Assembly: GCA_037577475.1 (NCBI GenBank)
Contig: CM075201.1
Location: 12,443,501-12,507,500, forward strand
Reading direction: 5' to 3'
Length of the DNA stretch: 64,000 nt
DNA from: Chaunax sp. Z400
Lineage: Eukaryota > Chordata > Actinopteri > Lophiiformes > Chaunacidae
The notes beneath the pieces are model-generated. The model saw only the letters and a program-made list of their open reading frames with translations, had not been told where the DNA came from and did not search any database. Below are positions 46,511 to 59,029 of the stretch, in pieces (the stretch's first letter is position 1; each line of letters opens with the position of its first letter). The translations under genes were made by a program, and so were the position numbers.

Positions 46511-48177
46511 TGATTAGAAACAGCTGCATGTCAAAAGACACTTGGCTACTACTTGTAAACCTTATATAATCATATTCAGTTTGTTGTTTGAGACTTGAAT
46601 TAAAATTGGATAAACAAGCCCCATTTGCATTTTACCTTTGTTTTTCTTGAAGATTTGGACAAAGAACAGAATCACTATCAATAATGCTGTTTTAAAAAAA
46701 CATTAACCTCTAATCCAGGGTTTTCTCAATCATATTGCTAGCAAGTCAGTTTTTATGTATGTAAAGTACAGCAAATCATTTACATTGTTTTTGTTAAAAA
46801 ATAAATCGGACAGCCTTATTCCTTAAAGTCTGTCTTTAATATGTACTGTTTAATAGTACTGTACGTCTAAGGTTGGGGTAAAGGTTTTTTAATAGTGGTC
46901 AAACAAACTGCAAGGGAAGAGTCACTATTCGTCTCCAGTATGGGTCAAGCTCTAAAAACATTGGGTCCTACATTTACCATAATGCAATTTAATAGCATAT
47001 TTCATGATGATCCCACCCCTCACCTCTGTGTTACTCAGGCTTTCTGTAAAGTCTTAACCTGACCTGAGATAGAAATTACCCTTAAAACATCAGGTTAATT
47101 CATACAAACTCCCTCTAAAGCCACTTAGGACACTTTATTATCTGGACAAGTAAGCTAAATTCCATGTGAAAAATCAGTGGCGTTAAATGCTCAAAATAGA
47201 TGCTAATCATCACATTATTCTAAGGGTTCCCTTGACAAAGATGCATGAAAAGGCTATACAACACCTCTACTGTGCTAAAATGTGTGCCTGCTTATGTATT
47301 AGCCTACAGGGGAAAGAAAATGTCCATTGAGCATGAACCTCCACGTAGCAGGGACATGACCTGAACGGCAAATTCCCAAACAAGCACATCACATACAAAG
47401 ATCTAACTATTACTAATTAATAATAATACATTTTAGGACACTCAAGGTCACCTTAAGGATACAACAATAACAAAAACAAATATCAGGACATAAGTAAAAC
47501 AATACGCAATAAAAAGCTAAAAATAAGTACAAGGTCAACAACAGTGATCACACAGAATAGCCAAGTCTACTGTTGTTACTCCTCTGTCAACATTAACATG
47601 AAACTAAAAGTGATCTATTATTATAGTATAGTCAGATCTAGCTATGTTGCTATCTAATTGATTCTGTCTCATTCATTATATAATATAATAGTTAAGCATT
47701 TTTTTGTGTGTCTGTCCAGCTCTGCCACTTGTACACCTCAAATGACAACATACACACTATCTTGTTTATTTTATGGTTATTACAGGGGACACTGTTTTCA
47801 ATTGGTTCCAGGTCTACTGACATACAATTTTACTTTATCTTCATTGATTAAAAGGCAGTAATGTCAGCAAATGTGCACCGAACTTCATCTGTTATTCAAA
47901 TGAAATGGAACTCAACAGTGCATATTCTATTCTAGTTCAATAATATATTATCTCATATGGCCGCAGTAATGGGATGATTTATTTATTTCTTCATTTTAGA
48001 GGGAATAAAACGGTCTTAAAAGTCATTAAATTTGTACTTATAAATGTGCAGATACCCTGCCTGCTTATATTTGTAGATATTTGTGAGCAGAGTGGAGCCC
48101 CACTCTGTCTGGAGCTAAACTTAGCCCCGATTACCACACCTCATCACGGCATACTCTACAGACCACCCTGGGTTACA
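46511..48177. other. Intergenic region upstream of the sh3kbp1-like gene
   Basis: About 1.7 kb, AT-rich. I looked on the plus strand for SH3-encoding exons (ALYDY, WWxG, FPxNYV patterns) and saw none. An in-frame acceptor at 48088-48090 could extend the next gene's first recognised exon upstream. Confidence 0.4.
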
Positions 48178-50036
48178 ATGGAGGGTGTCGTGTTACCACA
48201 AGTGCTGCTGGATATCACCGGTGACGCTGGCAAAACAAGGTGAGTGTGTGCCGCAGACAATGTCTGACAATAATCTGTTAATTTGTTAACCAAGTTTACT
48301 AATGGATGTAAAATGTGTCCCTGTGATCCTCTCTGTTCATTGATTCCAACATGTGTTGCATATTTGTTACTGCTGTGGTGTGAGAGACAGCCCCCTCTAC
48401 TGTACCACCCATGTTTAACTCCCCCCCCCCTCTTTGATGAAGAATCATCTCAGCTTAAAGTGTAAACTGAAGTTTCTGTTCTATAATGACAAACACAGGT
48501 TGATTTAAGTTTATTTAACATATATAATGACTGTTTTTCATGTCTTAAAGGTGTAGCATGATGTTAGACTGCACGGAGCCTGTTTATATTGATGTCTCCT
48601 CCACTAACTTGCTGCAATCTGTCATTTGTAGATGTAAATTTAAAGAGTCTGCAGGTTTTTCTGTCTTTCACTCTCTACACTTGTATACCTCTGTGTCGTG
48701 ATGGGCAGCTATAGCTCAGCCCTCGTTCCTGGTAAGCCTCGCAACTGTTGTTGTCATGTCTGTCTACAGTGTCATTTGAAAAATACTACCATGCTTGATT
48801 GCTGCATGTTCAAAAGGCTGATTGCTAATGCAGACTTTGGAATCACAGAGATGTAGATTTATTGCAGTGAACATGACCTACATTCTCCATGGTGATTTCT
48901 TTGAATTACTTCTTGGTTTTAACGTTGTTCTATGTTTCTCTCAAAGAGACCGACGAGTTTCATTCAATTGTGTCAATCGCGGAGAAGCTGAATGAGCAGG
49001 TAGCTCATGCTCCAGACTCTGGGAAGTATACACTTTTAATAACAAGAATTTATTTAAGTGCTACGACAATGTGGCTCACTGTTTGAGAAAGGGAGCGTGG
49101 TCAGGTCTGTTTGTGTCCCATCTGTCCTTGGGATAAATTTAACTTTCCTAAGCTGCCTCATACACACAGCCAAGAACAGCAGCAGCAGAACATATATACT
49201 TAAACTCACTTCTTCTCAAAGGTGCTGGATCTTGATAAATATGAGTTACGTTTTCTGAATTTTACTGACCTAAAGGTCATTGTGGGGACATTTCCTTTCA
49301 AACTTACAATGGGTGAAGTACCCTTCAAATGTATTTTACTTATCAGATGTCTCAATCCAGGCTTAATTTACAGGTAACACTCATGGAGGATGAAACAAAA
49401 GAAAACCACAGTGAGGAGCTGACATCTTCAACGTCTCCAGAAACAAGTCAAAATAGGCCTGGCCTGCCTGTAAGTGTAAAAGAACAGCTTCGAATTAACA
49501 TCAGAGATTTGTTGCGTTCTCAGTCAAGTAGTGTTATTCTCCACAGAAAGCGGTACCAGAAAATGTGTCGACGCCGTCCTTCTCCTCTCTCTTACCAAAG
49601 GCGCTCTCTGCCGTGCTCCACCCGGCGTTGCCACCAAAGTTGGAGCAGCTGCAGACAGAGCTGAGAGACCTGAGAGACCAGTTTGATCAGATGAAGAGTC
49701 AGCACAAGTATGGCTTCGTTAATGCGATCTCTGATTCCTAACCCCGCATAGCAGCCACTTTCAGTCAGTCAGAGTTTTTTGCTGCACTAATCTGACCATC
49801 ATCTTGTATTCCAGCAAAGAAATTAAACAGCTGATGAGTGAGCTCGACGAGGAGAAAAGGATTCGCTTGACTTTGCAGGTGCAGCAGTTACACTATGACG
49901 GCTTTTAATGTAGTCAGAATGACTCTAAGGTGAGAATATTAGGCTTGATGTCTTGCATCTGTATTCATGATTGGATTTTTTTTTTTTTTTGTTTTAGATG
50001 GAGATTCAACGTATGAAAAAGCACATGTCTAAATGA
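48178..50036 (+). CDS. sh3kbp1: Short gene resembling the C-terminal part of SH3KBP1/CIN85, no SH3 domains
   Basis: Seven exons join in phase to about 174 codons: 48178-48239, 48709-48731, 48947-48999, 49347-49469, 49547-49707, 49815-49878, 49998-50036. ATG 48178 has a good context (ACAATGG). The third exon reads ETDEFHSIVSIAEKLNEQ, like the DFDDVAPSSEKL region of SH3KBP1. The last three exons encode a heptad coiled coil (LEQLQTELRDLRDQFDQMK, KEIKQLMSELDEEKRIRL, MEIQRMKKHMSK) that parallels the C-terminal trimerising coiled coil of CIN85. CIN85 is a cytoplasmic adaptor for Cbl and endocytosis, with three N-terminal SH3 domains; none is visible in the 2.3 kb up to bclaf3. Order and strand after bclaf3 match human SH3KBP1. 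It could be a truncated duplicate, a short-isoform-only gene, or have undetected 5' exons. The intron at 49470-49546 is only 77 nt. The exon at 49347 could instead begin at 49374. Confidence 0.55.
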
Positions 50037-50157
50037 GTAGAGAACTTACACATCATAAGACAAGAGATCATGATTTGATCAGTTTTAAAGGTCCTGTCCT
50101 ACACTCCACTGATACATAATTTTTTAAGTAAAAAAACAACAAAAATCAATCATCTAT

Positions 50158-50470
50158 GCTAAGATAAGATAAGATGAAACTTCATTCATCCCGAGGGAAA
50201 TTTTTGTGCCAGAGGTTGCAACATACAAATTACACAACATAAAGTCAAGCAAAAAAGTAGAGAGTAATACTGCACATAATAATAGATTCAAATTGTCCAT
50301 GATACCCATGTAGAAATAATATTGCATGCTGTTGCAAAGCGATACTGCACATGGTATTTATGTTATTATTCAAAGTGACAGGTGTTAAGCTGTCCTCCCT
50401 ACAGAGGGGGAAGCAGTTGTACAGCACAGGAGTTGTTTTTGATGAAAAGTCATTGTAGTTTTTTGTTTAA
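50158..50470 (-). mobile_element. 3' end of a non-LTR retrotransposon
   Basis: TAAGATAAGATAAGATGAAA followed by CTTCATTCATCCCGAGGGAAATTT is the reverse-strand image of a common fish LINE tail. CTGTCCTCCCTACAGAGGGG further on fits the same 3' region. There is no coding capacity; the element lies in the gap between the sh3kbp1-like gene and liph. Confidence 0.55.
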
Positions 50471-51274
50471 AAAAAAATTATAGTCTCTCTTAGGTGACTA
50501 TTTTGTTTGACTCTTGAATGTGCTGACCAAGACTGTTATTACTGAGTCATTGCTGTAAGGTGAGGTACAGTGCGAATAGTCTTCAGCCTTGACGATGCTG
50601 TCAGTTAATTCAACTCTTTTTGATTTGTAGCAGCGTGAACTCATTAAAGATGTTGGACATCATTGATTTTTAGGCTTTATTAATAATAAGGATGAATTCA
50701 TATACACAAATAAATATAGTTACTAATGATGTCATTTGTTTAAAAATGAGGGAGTATCTCCTGGAATATGAGTGAAGTGCTTTTTATGGAAAGACACTCA
50801 GAAACAGAAAAAAACAAAAGTAGTTCATATTTATTACTTTTTCAGTCTTAAAGATATTTTGTGATTTATATTACATAATAATTTTGGTCTGGAATATGTT
50901 TGACGGACAATCAGTTTTCTCTCTCAGTCCTATTGAAACCACCAAATTTTAAAACCAGCCTTGGTTTTGTTGTTGCAGTCACAAAGTTCATTCATTTTCA
51001 AATGAATGAGAAGTCAAATTTCCTCTACATGTGAAATGCATATAAATTCCCCTTTTCAGGCAAAACTTTTCTTAAATTAGATACATTCTCATAAGCACAC
51101 ATACACATAACATGACATCTGATTTTCATATAAAAAATAGTCACATCGCTGCCAGGTTTGCTCTTTTGTTATGCTGTTGTTGCAGTCCTGTACAATCCTG
51201 GAGGCACTGATGAGCCAGCTAAACCCTGGTTTTAGGATTTGAGAAAACGTTTGACATGGGGTTTGATTTTGTTC
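50471..51274. other. Gap before the liph stop codon (probable liph 3' UTR)
   Basis: Sequence downstream of the liph stop on the minus strand, AT-rich with a minus-strand AATAAA at 50830-50835. No other gene was recognised. Confidence 0.4.
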
Positions 51275-54200
51275 TCAGAAGTTGGACTCTTCACAGGGAA
51301 TGGGCCTGAAGGTGACCTCTTTGTTCTCCTCAAGAAGGATGTCATATCGACAGAGAGGCCTGTGAAGGACAGTCAGTGAAAAAACTAAAATTATGAAATG
51401 ATCAAACAGATTAAAGTTCTATGGGATTTTACAGAAATATAAAAATCAGTATGTGTCACGTACCTCTCCTTACGGTCCACATGTGTGAGACGGAGCCGCA
51501 GAACACGGAGCTTATATTTTGGCATGAATATATTCCCACTGGAGAATTTGAGGGATACCTTTTTCACCAGCTGGATGTCTTTGTCAAACTGGACAAACAA
51601 CTTTGTCTCTGTGTACCTCTTGAACTTTGCAGCTGCACTGATATGAAAATGAAATAAATAAATTGACGACATGAACAAAGAGAAGTCATGGTGGAATATT
51701 TGCTACAGATTTTCTTATAAACAAAGTGAAAGACTTACTGGTTTATCGTTGCCACAGCCTCTTCGCCATTACCGTGAAGTTTAACAGTAATGTATCCCCA
51801 GCGCACGTCTTTGTTCCATATCATCATATCCACCCTGTAGTTTGTCACTGAGAGAAGGCATTCAAATTTTTATTCACATATACTGTAATATGTCCACCAT
51901 TTTGAAATTAAATATTTATTCTTACAATGGGGAATTCTCTTGAGAATAAAATTTACTAAAGAACAGATTTTGTTTTATGCTCAGATCATCTTCCTGAGTC
52001 AAATACTGTCAAATTAAATTGAAATGTATTTGGAATTTCTGTCTCTTTTCTTTCACCCTTCATTCACATGTAAGTAGAGGTGGAGGAGGGGAGAAGGTGG
52101 AACTTTTCAAATAAAGTTTAATGTCATTAATGTAGGGATAATCTGCATCCATTGAAAGCATTCCACAGTTAACCCAAATCTGGCATGATGCAGCAGTTAT
52201 TTAAAAGAAAACAAAAAACACTTTATCTTGTATATGTGCCATAATGCATCAGAATATATACAGCATGTGGGGAGCTGCAACTGACTGATGCTCAGATGAC
52301 AGAAAGCACCTTGTTTAGACATTTAAACAGTATTGGAAAAAAACACTCATACTAAAAATACTCAAAACAATTTGTGTAAATTTTGAACAGATGTCAAGGT
52401 GCAGCTGCATTTTAGTGTGGAATTCCCTCTTTATGACCACCTCAGAATAGAAAACACTGCCCTGTTAAACACAGAGAGAGAGTTTACACGGTGTTGTATT
52501 TTCTTTCTCTAATTCCCCTGAACTGTTTTTGGAGGAGTGTTTAGCAGTTGCAACTTTAACCATTTGACAGGCATCATTTCACAAAATTATGACATGCCTT
52601 TTAATGTTTTTCCTTAAACATAACTATTACTTACTGCATGTGAAGTTATTTAGTTGCCACATTGAGATTAAAAGGTCCTACTATGTGTCTCTCATTAAGA
52701 TAATGATTATTAGTGTTGTGGTACTTACTGCAGAATGGAGAAACAGCGTTTGTGGTGAAGAAAGCTTTTGTTTGCCCGAGCTTCAACAGGACATCTTTCC
52801 ACTCTGTGACATCATACCCTGGATTTATGTAAAAACACCTGAGTCAGGTCTAAGCAACAACACACTGTAAGCTATGTAGACAGAAATGACACCAGCAGAG
52901 AAGCTTATTGAGTTCTTCCATTGATAGTGTCATTTTTTTAATTGAAACCCAATCAACCTTACACATTGAGATGGATTTTCATGATAGTCGAACAGTTTGA
53001 GACAAATTTGGAGGAATGAAAACTGGAACAATGTGTGTTCTTCATTACTAAGAGATAATTCAAGTACAAACCGAAGACGGGACATCCAGAAGCACCAAAC
53101 CGGTCACAGCTCAAACAGTTACCGTCCAGGAAGTCTTTGTAGGAGGAGCAGGGGAAGGCCTTGCTGGCACAGGTACGGTTCAAAGACTCAAGGTAGTAAA
53201 ACACTGATCTTTGGTGGTCACATTTAAAATAGGATCCTCCTACAAGGGGGTACAACAAAGAACATTGTTACCATACAGCATTGATCTATTTCTTATAGTA
53301 CAAGCCATCACTTGAATATAAAATCATTTCCTCCCTCAGTAAGGAAAAGAGGAAGTTATGTGATCTGGATCACTTTTTCACTTTCTTTGATAGGACCTTT
53401 TAAAAAAAAATTTTAAAACATTTTGTCATGTCATGAAGTGAAATATAATAGGCCGATCAAAATATAAATACCAAGGCATGAATAACTTATGATGTCCCAC
53501 CACTATGCACAATTGGATCCAGATCTTGGACACTGAAATATATATTTGAAGGGGGGGCAATATTATTGGGTCACAGTAGAGTAACAGAGAGGGGTAGAGA
53601 CATGGCACTGCCACCAATATGTAGCTGAGATAATGCAGATTCAGAGTCTTTCGAATGGTCATCATGTATCTGTCAAAGAGAAAAAAATCTGAATCCGCCG
53701 CTATTTTTATTGATAACTCATGAACTGCTGTTGATAGACACATGATTCCAAATGCTAGGAGTAGTTTTCTACTGTCAAGGAATTAGGGGGTATTACTCAA
53801 TTTGGTATGAGGCACATCCAAGTAAAGTGACATCATCATGACGACATCACCATAGTGTATGCTATATTCTGGGTGCAACGATACAACAATTGACGATCTC
53901 TCGATTGTTATTTTCTGATTGTTCAGGTTTTAGTGACAGTGGTGGAGGGATGTGCTCTCTCCGACAAAAATTCAATTTGATGATGGTATTTTTTTACTGT
54001 GAAGCTCTTACCAGAAAGGATGGTCTTTGGGCAGCCAGGTTGGTCTGTTCCTCCATTAGGATAGAAATCAATGTGACCTATAGGTTCTCTGAAGCCCAAG
54101 GCTGTAAACACAATCAGCACATGATGATATCATAATTTTACCCAGTAACTTATAGAATTCTGTGTGTAAAAAAAACTCCATAGCAAATTTAAAACGATTA

Positions 54201-56346
54201 AAAATGACTGTAATACAGCATTCCGGTTTAACTGACCATCTATGTCTGTGTGCAGGACATCCACAAACTGGGCATCTGTGGGGTCCAGTCGGTCCTCTGG
54301 AGGAGTGCCCGTGAACTGAGGCCCAGCAGCATCCAGACCTGCAAGCATCACACAGATGTTAGGAAAGCTCATTGGCTATTCCCACACCCATAGTATCGTG
54401 ATTAATGTCAAACAAATGTCTGATGAACATCTGACAAAACAGTTTTGCTCTTTAATTATCTTTTATTATCTAGTTAGTTTGTAAGTTGTAATATTAGCAC
54501 TAAAAGTTCATTCAAGTGTCACAATTATCAGGAAATATCCTCGATAAGTTAATAAATAATGATTTAACAGTGATGCGACTGAAACACATGAAATCAGATC
54601 TGATTTAGGACCACATATGAAAATGGCCCACATCAGAATTGAAAAGATCCAATTCCATGTGAACACATCTGAGTCACATATGAGCAAAAAAAAAAAGAAA
54701 GAAGAAAAATCAGAATTGGGTCACCTGCAGTGTGAACGTACTCTTACCTGTAATTCTTCCAATTGACCCATTGAGGTTGGCTCCTACAAATCCTGATATA
54801 TGAGCCCCGAGACTGACCCCGATCATGTGGATGGAACTCATGGAGGCACCACGTTCCTGATCAAAACATTAGTCACCGGTCTTGTTAAACACAACACCGA
54901 CTGTATGGCATTTCTCTCACAGAGAGTGTTTCTTACATGTCGTACCTGCATCTTTTTCACAAAAGCAGTGAGGTTTTCGGCTGCCTTGTGTGTGTTCTTC
55001 ACAACCTTAAAATAGTTCAGATTAGTGGCTCCACGGTTCCAGTCCACTACTATGAGATTAATGTCTTTCCTGGCCAGTAGCAGCTCTGTGATACTGTGTA
55101 ACCACATCGGAGGAGATCCTGTGGGCCGGAACCCATGAATGACGAAGGTGGTTGGTCTCGACAAGTTAAACTCGGGGTGGGCGGACAGGTTGGTGTGGGA
55201 CAGGAGTATACCACAGGTGCCATTTTCCCTGGTGTACAGCAACAACCTCGTTCTCATGATGCTTCCAATGATTGCGTGACTGAAATCTAGATCTGTAAAT
55301 TCATCACATCTTTGAGCTGGGAGTGATGGTGGAAAACAAAGAGGAACAGACACAGGAAAAGGTGTATTTAGATATGGGAGGATGCCAAAAAAGACGTGTG
55401 ATCATTTTGACGCTTCACAAGCGTTGCTCAAGAAAAGGTTGCGTAAGCTTGAAAGATTTCTAATCCAAAGTTTCTGTCATCCATCAGTGACATGTCCCAT
55501 ATGAATCAGTGTGGAAGTATTCAATGCAAGACTTGGGTGAAACTACTTCTTCACCACAATGTCAAGTGGAAGTGCAAGTAAACTGTCAGGGTTTGTGGAT
55601 CAATTCAGCCAGACATTTCACATCCAATGAATCACTGAGGCATATAGTCGAAGGGCCTAGCAGGTGTGGTTATGACAACTACAACAACACCAACGTAAGT
55701 GCACAAATAATGACTAAATACAATCTATAACAAACCCACCCAAACAATAATGATACACGAGACAGACTGGTGGCACTAAACAATTTGATAATTTAAGAAG
55801 AAACTTAAAACTAACTTAAAATGATCAATAAGTAAAAAAAAAAAACCCACTCAGATCTTTTTTTAAAGTTTCAGTGAATGAGGTACATTTACAATATGAT
55901 GATGATGTTTATCTGAACTAGTAGTGATGAATAGATTGACAACACGACATAATTTTCCTTTCCTAACAATAAAAGACACAAATGAACAAGTATATTAGGT
56001 GCTACTGCGATGGAAGGTTTATACCGTGGTTAAGAAATGCCATCAGCTGCTTCCAGCAATGGTTACACAATAGATAAACTTCCAGTCACGTAGTCACAAT
56101 GGCATATGCATCAGCTGAGTACCAGAATGCCAATGGTTTTTATAAACCACAGTGGTTTTCCCAAGAAATTTCAGTTCCTCAAATGTTCCTTGACTAGTAC
56201 TGTACACTTGGTGCCAAAACCAGCTGTGTTTTCGTGTGTGTTTGTGTTCATACTGTTACATTTCAGAGTGTTGTCTTTGGGACTTTACCTTTGCATATTA
56301 GTACGGTTATCAGCAGGAGCAGTGCCAGATATTTCAACAGGAACAT
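51275..56346 (-). CDS. liph: Lipase member H (membrane-associated phosphatidic-acid-selective phospholipase A1)
   Basis: Ten minus-strand exons: 56289-56346, 54946-55316, 54748-54856, 54237-54338, 54012-54101, 53072-53239, 52729-52818, 51739-51847, 51464-51637, 51275-51359. They join in phase to 451 codons, the human LIPH length. A hydrophobic signal peptide (MFLLKYLALLLLITVLICK) is followed by the alpha/beta-hydrolase domain with FVIHGFRPTGSPP and VVDWNRGA. The catalytic triad is Ser158 in GVSLGAH, Asp182 in GLDAAGP and His252 in CDHQRS. A PLAT-like C-terminal domain ends in LCRYDILLEENKEVTF. By family knowledge it makes 2-acyl lysophosphatidic acid at the cell surface. Conserved Cys pairs (PCSSYKDF, GNCLSCD, SGCPVF) are present. 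It is divergent from pcyt1b. Human LIPH is on 3q27, so its presence beside Xp22-type genes is a lineage-specific arrangement. Confidence 0.95.
54560..54740. repeat. MITE-like repeat in liph intron 3
   Basis: AAATCAGATCTGATTTAGGA, GATCCAATTCCATGTGAACA and CTGCAGTGTGAACGTACTCT are typical of a fish non-autonomous DNA element built from GATCTGATTT/GTGTGAAC modules. It ends directly at the exon 3 donor (54742-54747). Confidence 0.45.
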
Positions 56347-57726
56347 GCTTCACACCAACTCGTGCAAATAATCTGTAGACCGATTAGATAGAGATTGTTA
56401 GACCATTACTTTAAAAAAAAAAAAAGCATCATTCAGACATCATTTGGTCCATGGTCCATTTGGTCCATGGTAATGAACAGCCAATCCCATGTGCACAAAC
56501 ACAACAAACACAGCAATGCAGGATCACGGTTTCAACACTTCTGAAGGTGTAAATCTCACTAGTCAGAGGCAAAGAAAAGAAATAAATAAATTACTTATCT
56601 TCTTACCTTCTAAAGAGGTGACATTGGTCATAAATATGTGGGAAAGAATTACATGACTGGTGCCATTTAGGGTAGCTTGCAAGCTGACAACCTTTTCTGG
56701 CTCCACCCACTTTAATCTCAACAAATCACTTTGTGGTAAGTGAAACTGAAATCTGCAGAAATCTGGTTATGTCTCCTACCACTGTTGACGCCTCATGTTC
56801 ACTGACTGCTCAGGCTTTCTTAGGTTTTGCTCCAACAAAGTCCACAACAGTGAGGAAGTACATGGTGTCGTCTTTGCTATCAGAGTCTTACCTTTGCTGC
56901 AGGATATTATTTCCTGGTTGGATGTGTCAAAGGTCCAGAGTATGACAGCTTGTTCTGTGATTGTAACTCCACATATTTGGGCAGTGTTCAGGAAATGAGA
57001 GGAGGAACGGCAAAGCAATACTCCTCTCCTGTTTGTACTGAGAGGATAACCACACCCCTTGCTCCAGGTCATTGTGTTCACAGGTGAAACATTCCAGTGA
57101 AGTCACTCCTGGTTTCTGAACCGGTTATGTGACCAATTCCAGTTAACTTGACTTGTATCTGCAAAACCAACCTTTCTGTTTTCTGTTTACTGAGCCCCTG
57201 TTTGTTCATGTGCAAGAAGGTAAGAGAGATGGAACATGTTATAGGCATTTCAAAAACTTTTACAGAGAGAAATATTCCACACAAATTAAGAAAAATAAAT
57301 GTGCTAAATTTCATGACGATCCATCCAATAATTGATATTTCACCCAAACCCACGAATGAATGTCTAGAAAATATTGGTTTTGAGACATTTCAGTATGAAC
57401 TAACACGGTGAGGTGAGCCGTCAAGGTATTTTTGTGGCTAACAATTCTTCATTTATATACTAGCGTACATTAAAGGTGTTTTTGCGTTTCTTTTATTTAA
57501 GACTGAGTATAATATGTGAGTTTATGAATCATGTTTGGGTCAATCTGCAATGATGTAAAAGACCTATATGACCTAGACCTAACTAAGTTAACTAAATCTT
57601 AATCTACAATCAGTTCTTTGGGCTTGTTTAGGCTCAAATGTGAGCAGTAGCAACAGACAAAGAAGCTTAGGGTTTTTTTTTTTTTTTGGGTCTTGGTGGT
57701 ACTAGAAATCTAGAATTTTTCTAAAT
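56347..57726. other. Shared 5' region between liph and pcyt1b, liph side
   Basis: About 1.4 kb upstream of the liph start. A short tandem duplication of TTTGGTCCATGGTCCA occurs at 56443-56472. No TATA box is obvious. A minus-strand frame of 101 codons at 56776-57081 shows no recognisable family and is probably chance. Confidence 0.4.
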
Positions 57727-58235
57727 CAGGGTCCATAGAGGGGCCACATTTTTTACAGAGGGGCCAACTATATGTCCAACATTCATTCACATTTCCTTTT
57801 TCAGTGAGAAGTATACACAGAATATTTCACCAGTCATTCATTGTTTGCTGTTGGCTCCATAGCTTTTAGTAAAGACACACATAATTGAATATATTATGCA
57901 AATTGTGCCTTTTTCAAGCACATTGTGTACATCAAAAAAGTTTAGCAATTATTGAATTTTAAACTAGGATGCATAACTATATATACTTTTTTCCAACTAT
58001 GGAATACATAAAATAATAAAAAAAATTTTTTTTTTACATTAAAGAAAATACTTATATACTATATTACAGCATACACAACAGTTTAGAGGAGAAAAACTTG
58101 ACACAGTCAAGTATTCAAGTTGTAAACAAACAGAAAAAAAAGACAGACAAGTGACAGGACAGGGGCACTTCAGGGGCCAATCAGATTTCAGCTGGGGCCA
58201 ATGGCCCTCTGGCCCCGCCCCTGGATCCGCCCCTG
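57727..58235 (-). mobile_element. Non-autonomous hAT-like element
   Basis: The right end read on the minus strand, CAGGGGCGGATCCAGGGGCG, is a classic hAT-superfamily terminal repeat of fish. The left end CAGGGTCCATAGAGGGGCCA is a degenerate partner. The interior is AT-rich and non-coding. No matching 8-bp target duplication was found, so the left boundary is approximate. Confidence 0.6.
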
Positions 58236-59029
58236 CTCTGTAAAGTGCCTTCATGGGATATTTAAGGGGGTTTATAGTTGCAAAATGTTCCAATATGAGT
58301 GGCAATTTGCGGGGCCCCCTTTCCCACACTTTTCTGGGGGACACCAAACATTTTTCTGGTTTGCCCCCCCTGATGGTTGGTGTCAATAACTAAATCTACT
58401 ACTATAAAACACAGGAAATGCAGGACTCATTTCAAGATGTACCCAAACTGTATTTATAGCTGCAATTACATAATATCCAGCAGCGTTGCATTGTGGGTGA
58501 TTTGCACAGCTTTGATAAATGTTGGAACACATTGCCCCTCTGTGTTTGGTTCCAAAGGCTGCCAATCTAAAGGCTGCGGCCACACTCACTTCATATTTAA
58601 TCTTCACACAGGATAAAATGTTACACTTAAAGCAGCCACTATTCTCATGTGAAATGGTTCAAAACTCAACATTTTTCACCTTCACTTCTGACTGTACTGT
58701 TACTTATACTTTATGGAATATCCTTATAAAGTACTATTGCATAGAACATCCTACTACTACAAGCTTATGTGTACATGCAGAAACAGAACGTCCTCACAAG
58801 CTCAGTATTGATGATAAGTGCAATCTACATTTCTGGATACGTTTACCCGGCTGGTTTGAACTTTGCTCACTGCATTCATCCGTCATCAGGGTCAGGCGGG
58901 CCGATGGGGTTTAAACTTAAAACACACGCAGGCTTAGAAATCCCTCCTTTGCACTAGCTAGACCGGCTGAGAGGAGCAGCAGAGGTTTGCAGTGGCGTTG
59001 TTTGTAGAGAAGGACACAGAACATCCAGG
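58236..59029. promoter_or_regulatory. pcyt1b 5' flank and leader
   Basis: The 60 bp before the ATG (CTAGACCGGCTGAGAGGAGC and onward) are G+C-richer than the surroundings and probably transcribed leader. The ATG context AGGATGG is favourable. No further motif is claimed. Confidence 0.4.

Noticed and set aside
49329..49664. Continuous 111-codon frame through 49470-49546 in the sh3kbp1-like gene
   Set aside because: A GTAAGT donor at 49470 and a CAG acceptor at 49546 remove 77 nt and place the coiled coil in the correct frame; the read-through frame loses it.
56776..57081. 101-codon minus-strand frame between liph and pcyt1b
   Set aside because: No recognised family, splice sites or start context; overlapping plus-strand frames of similar length suggest chance.
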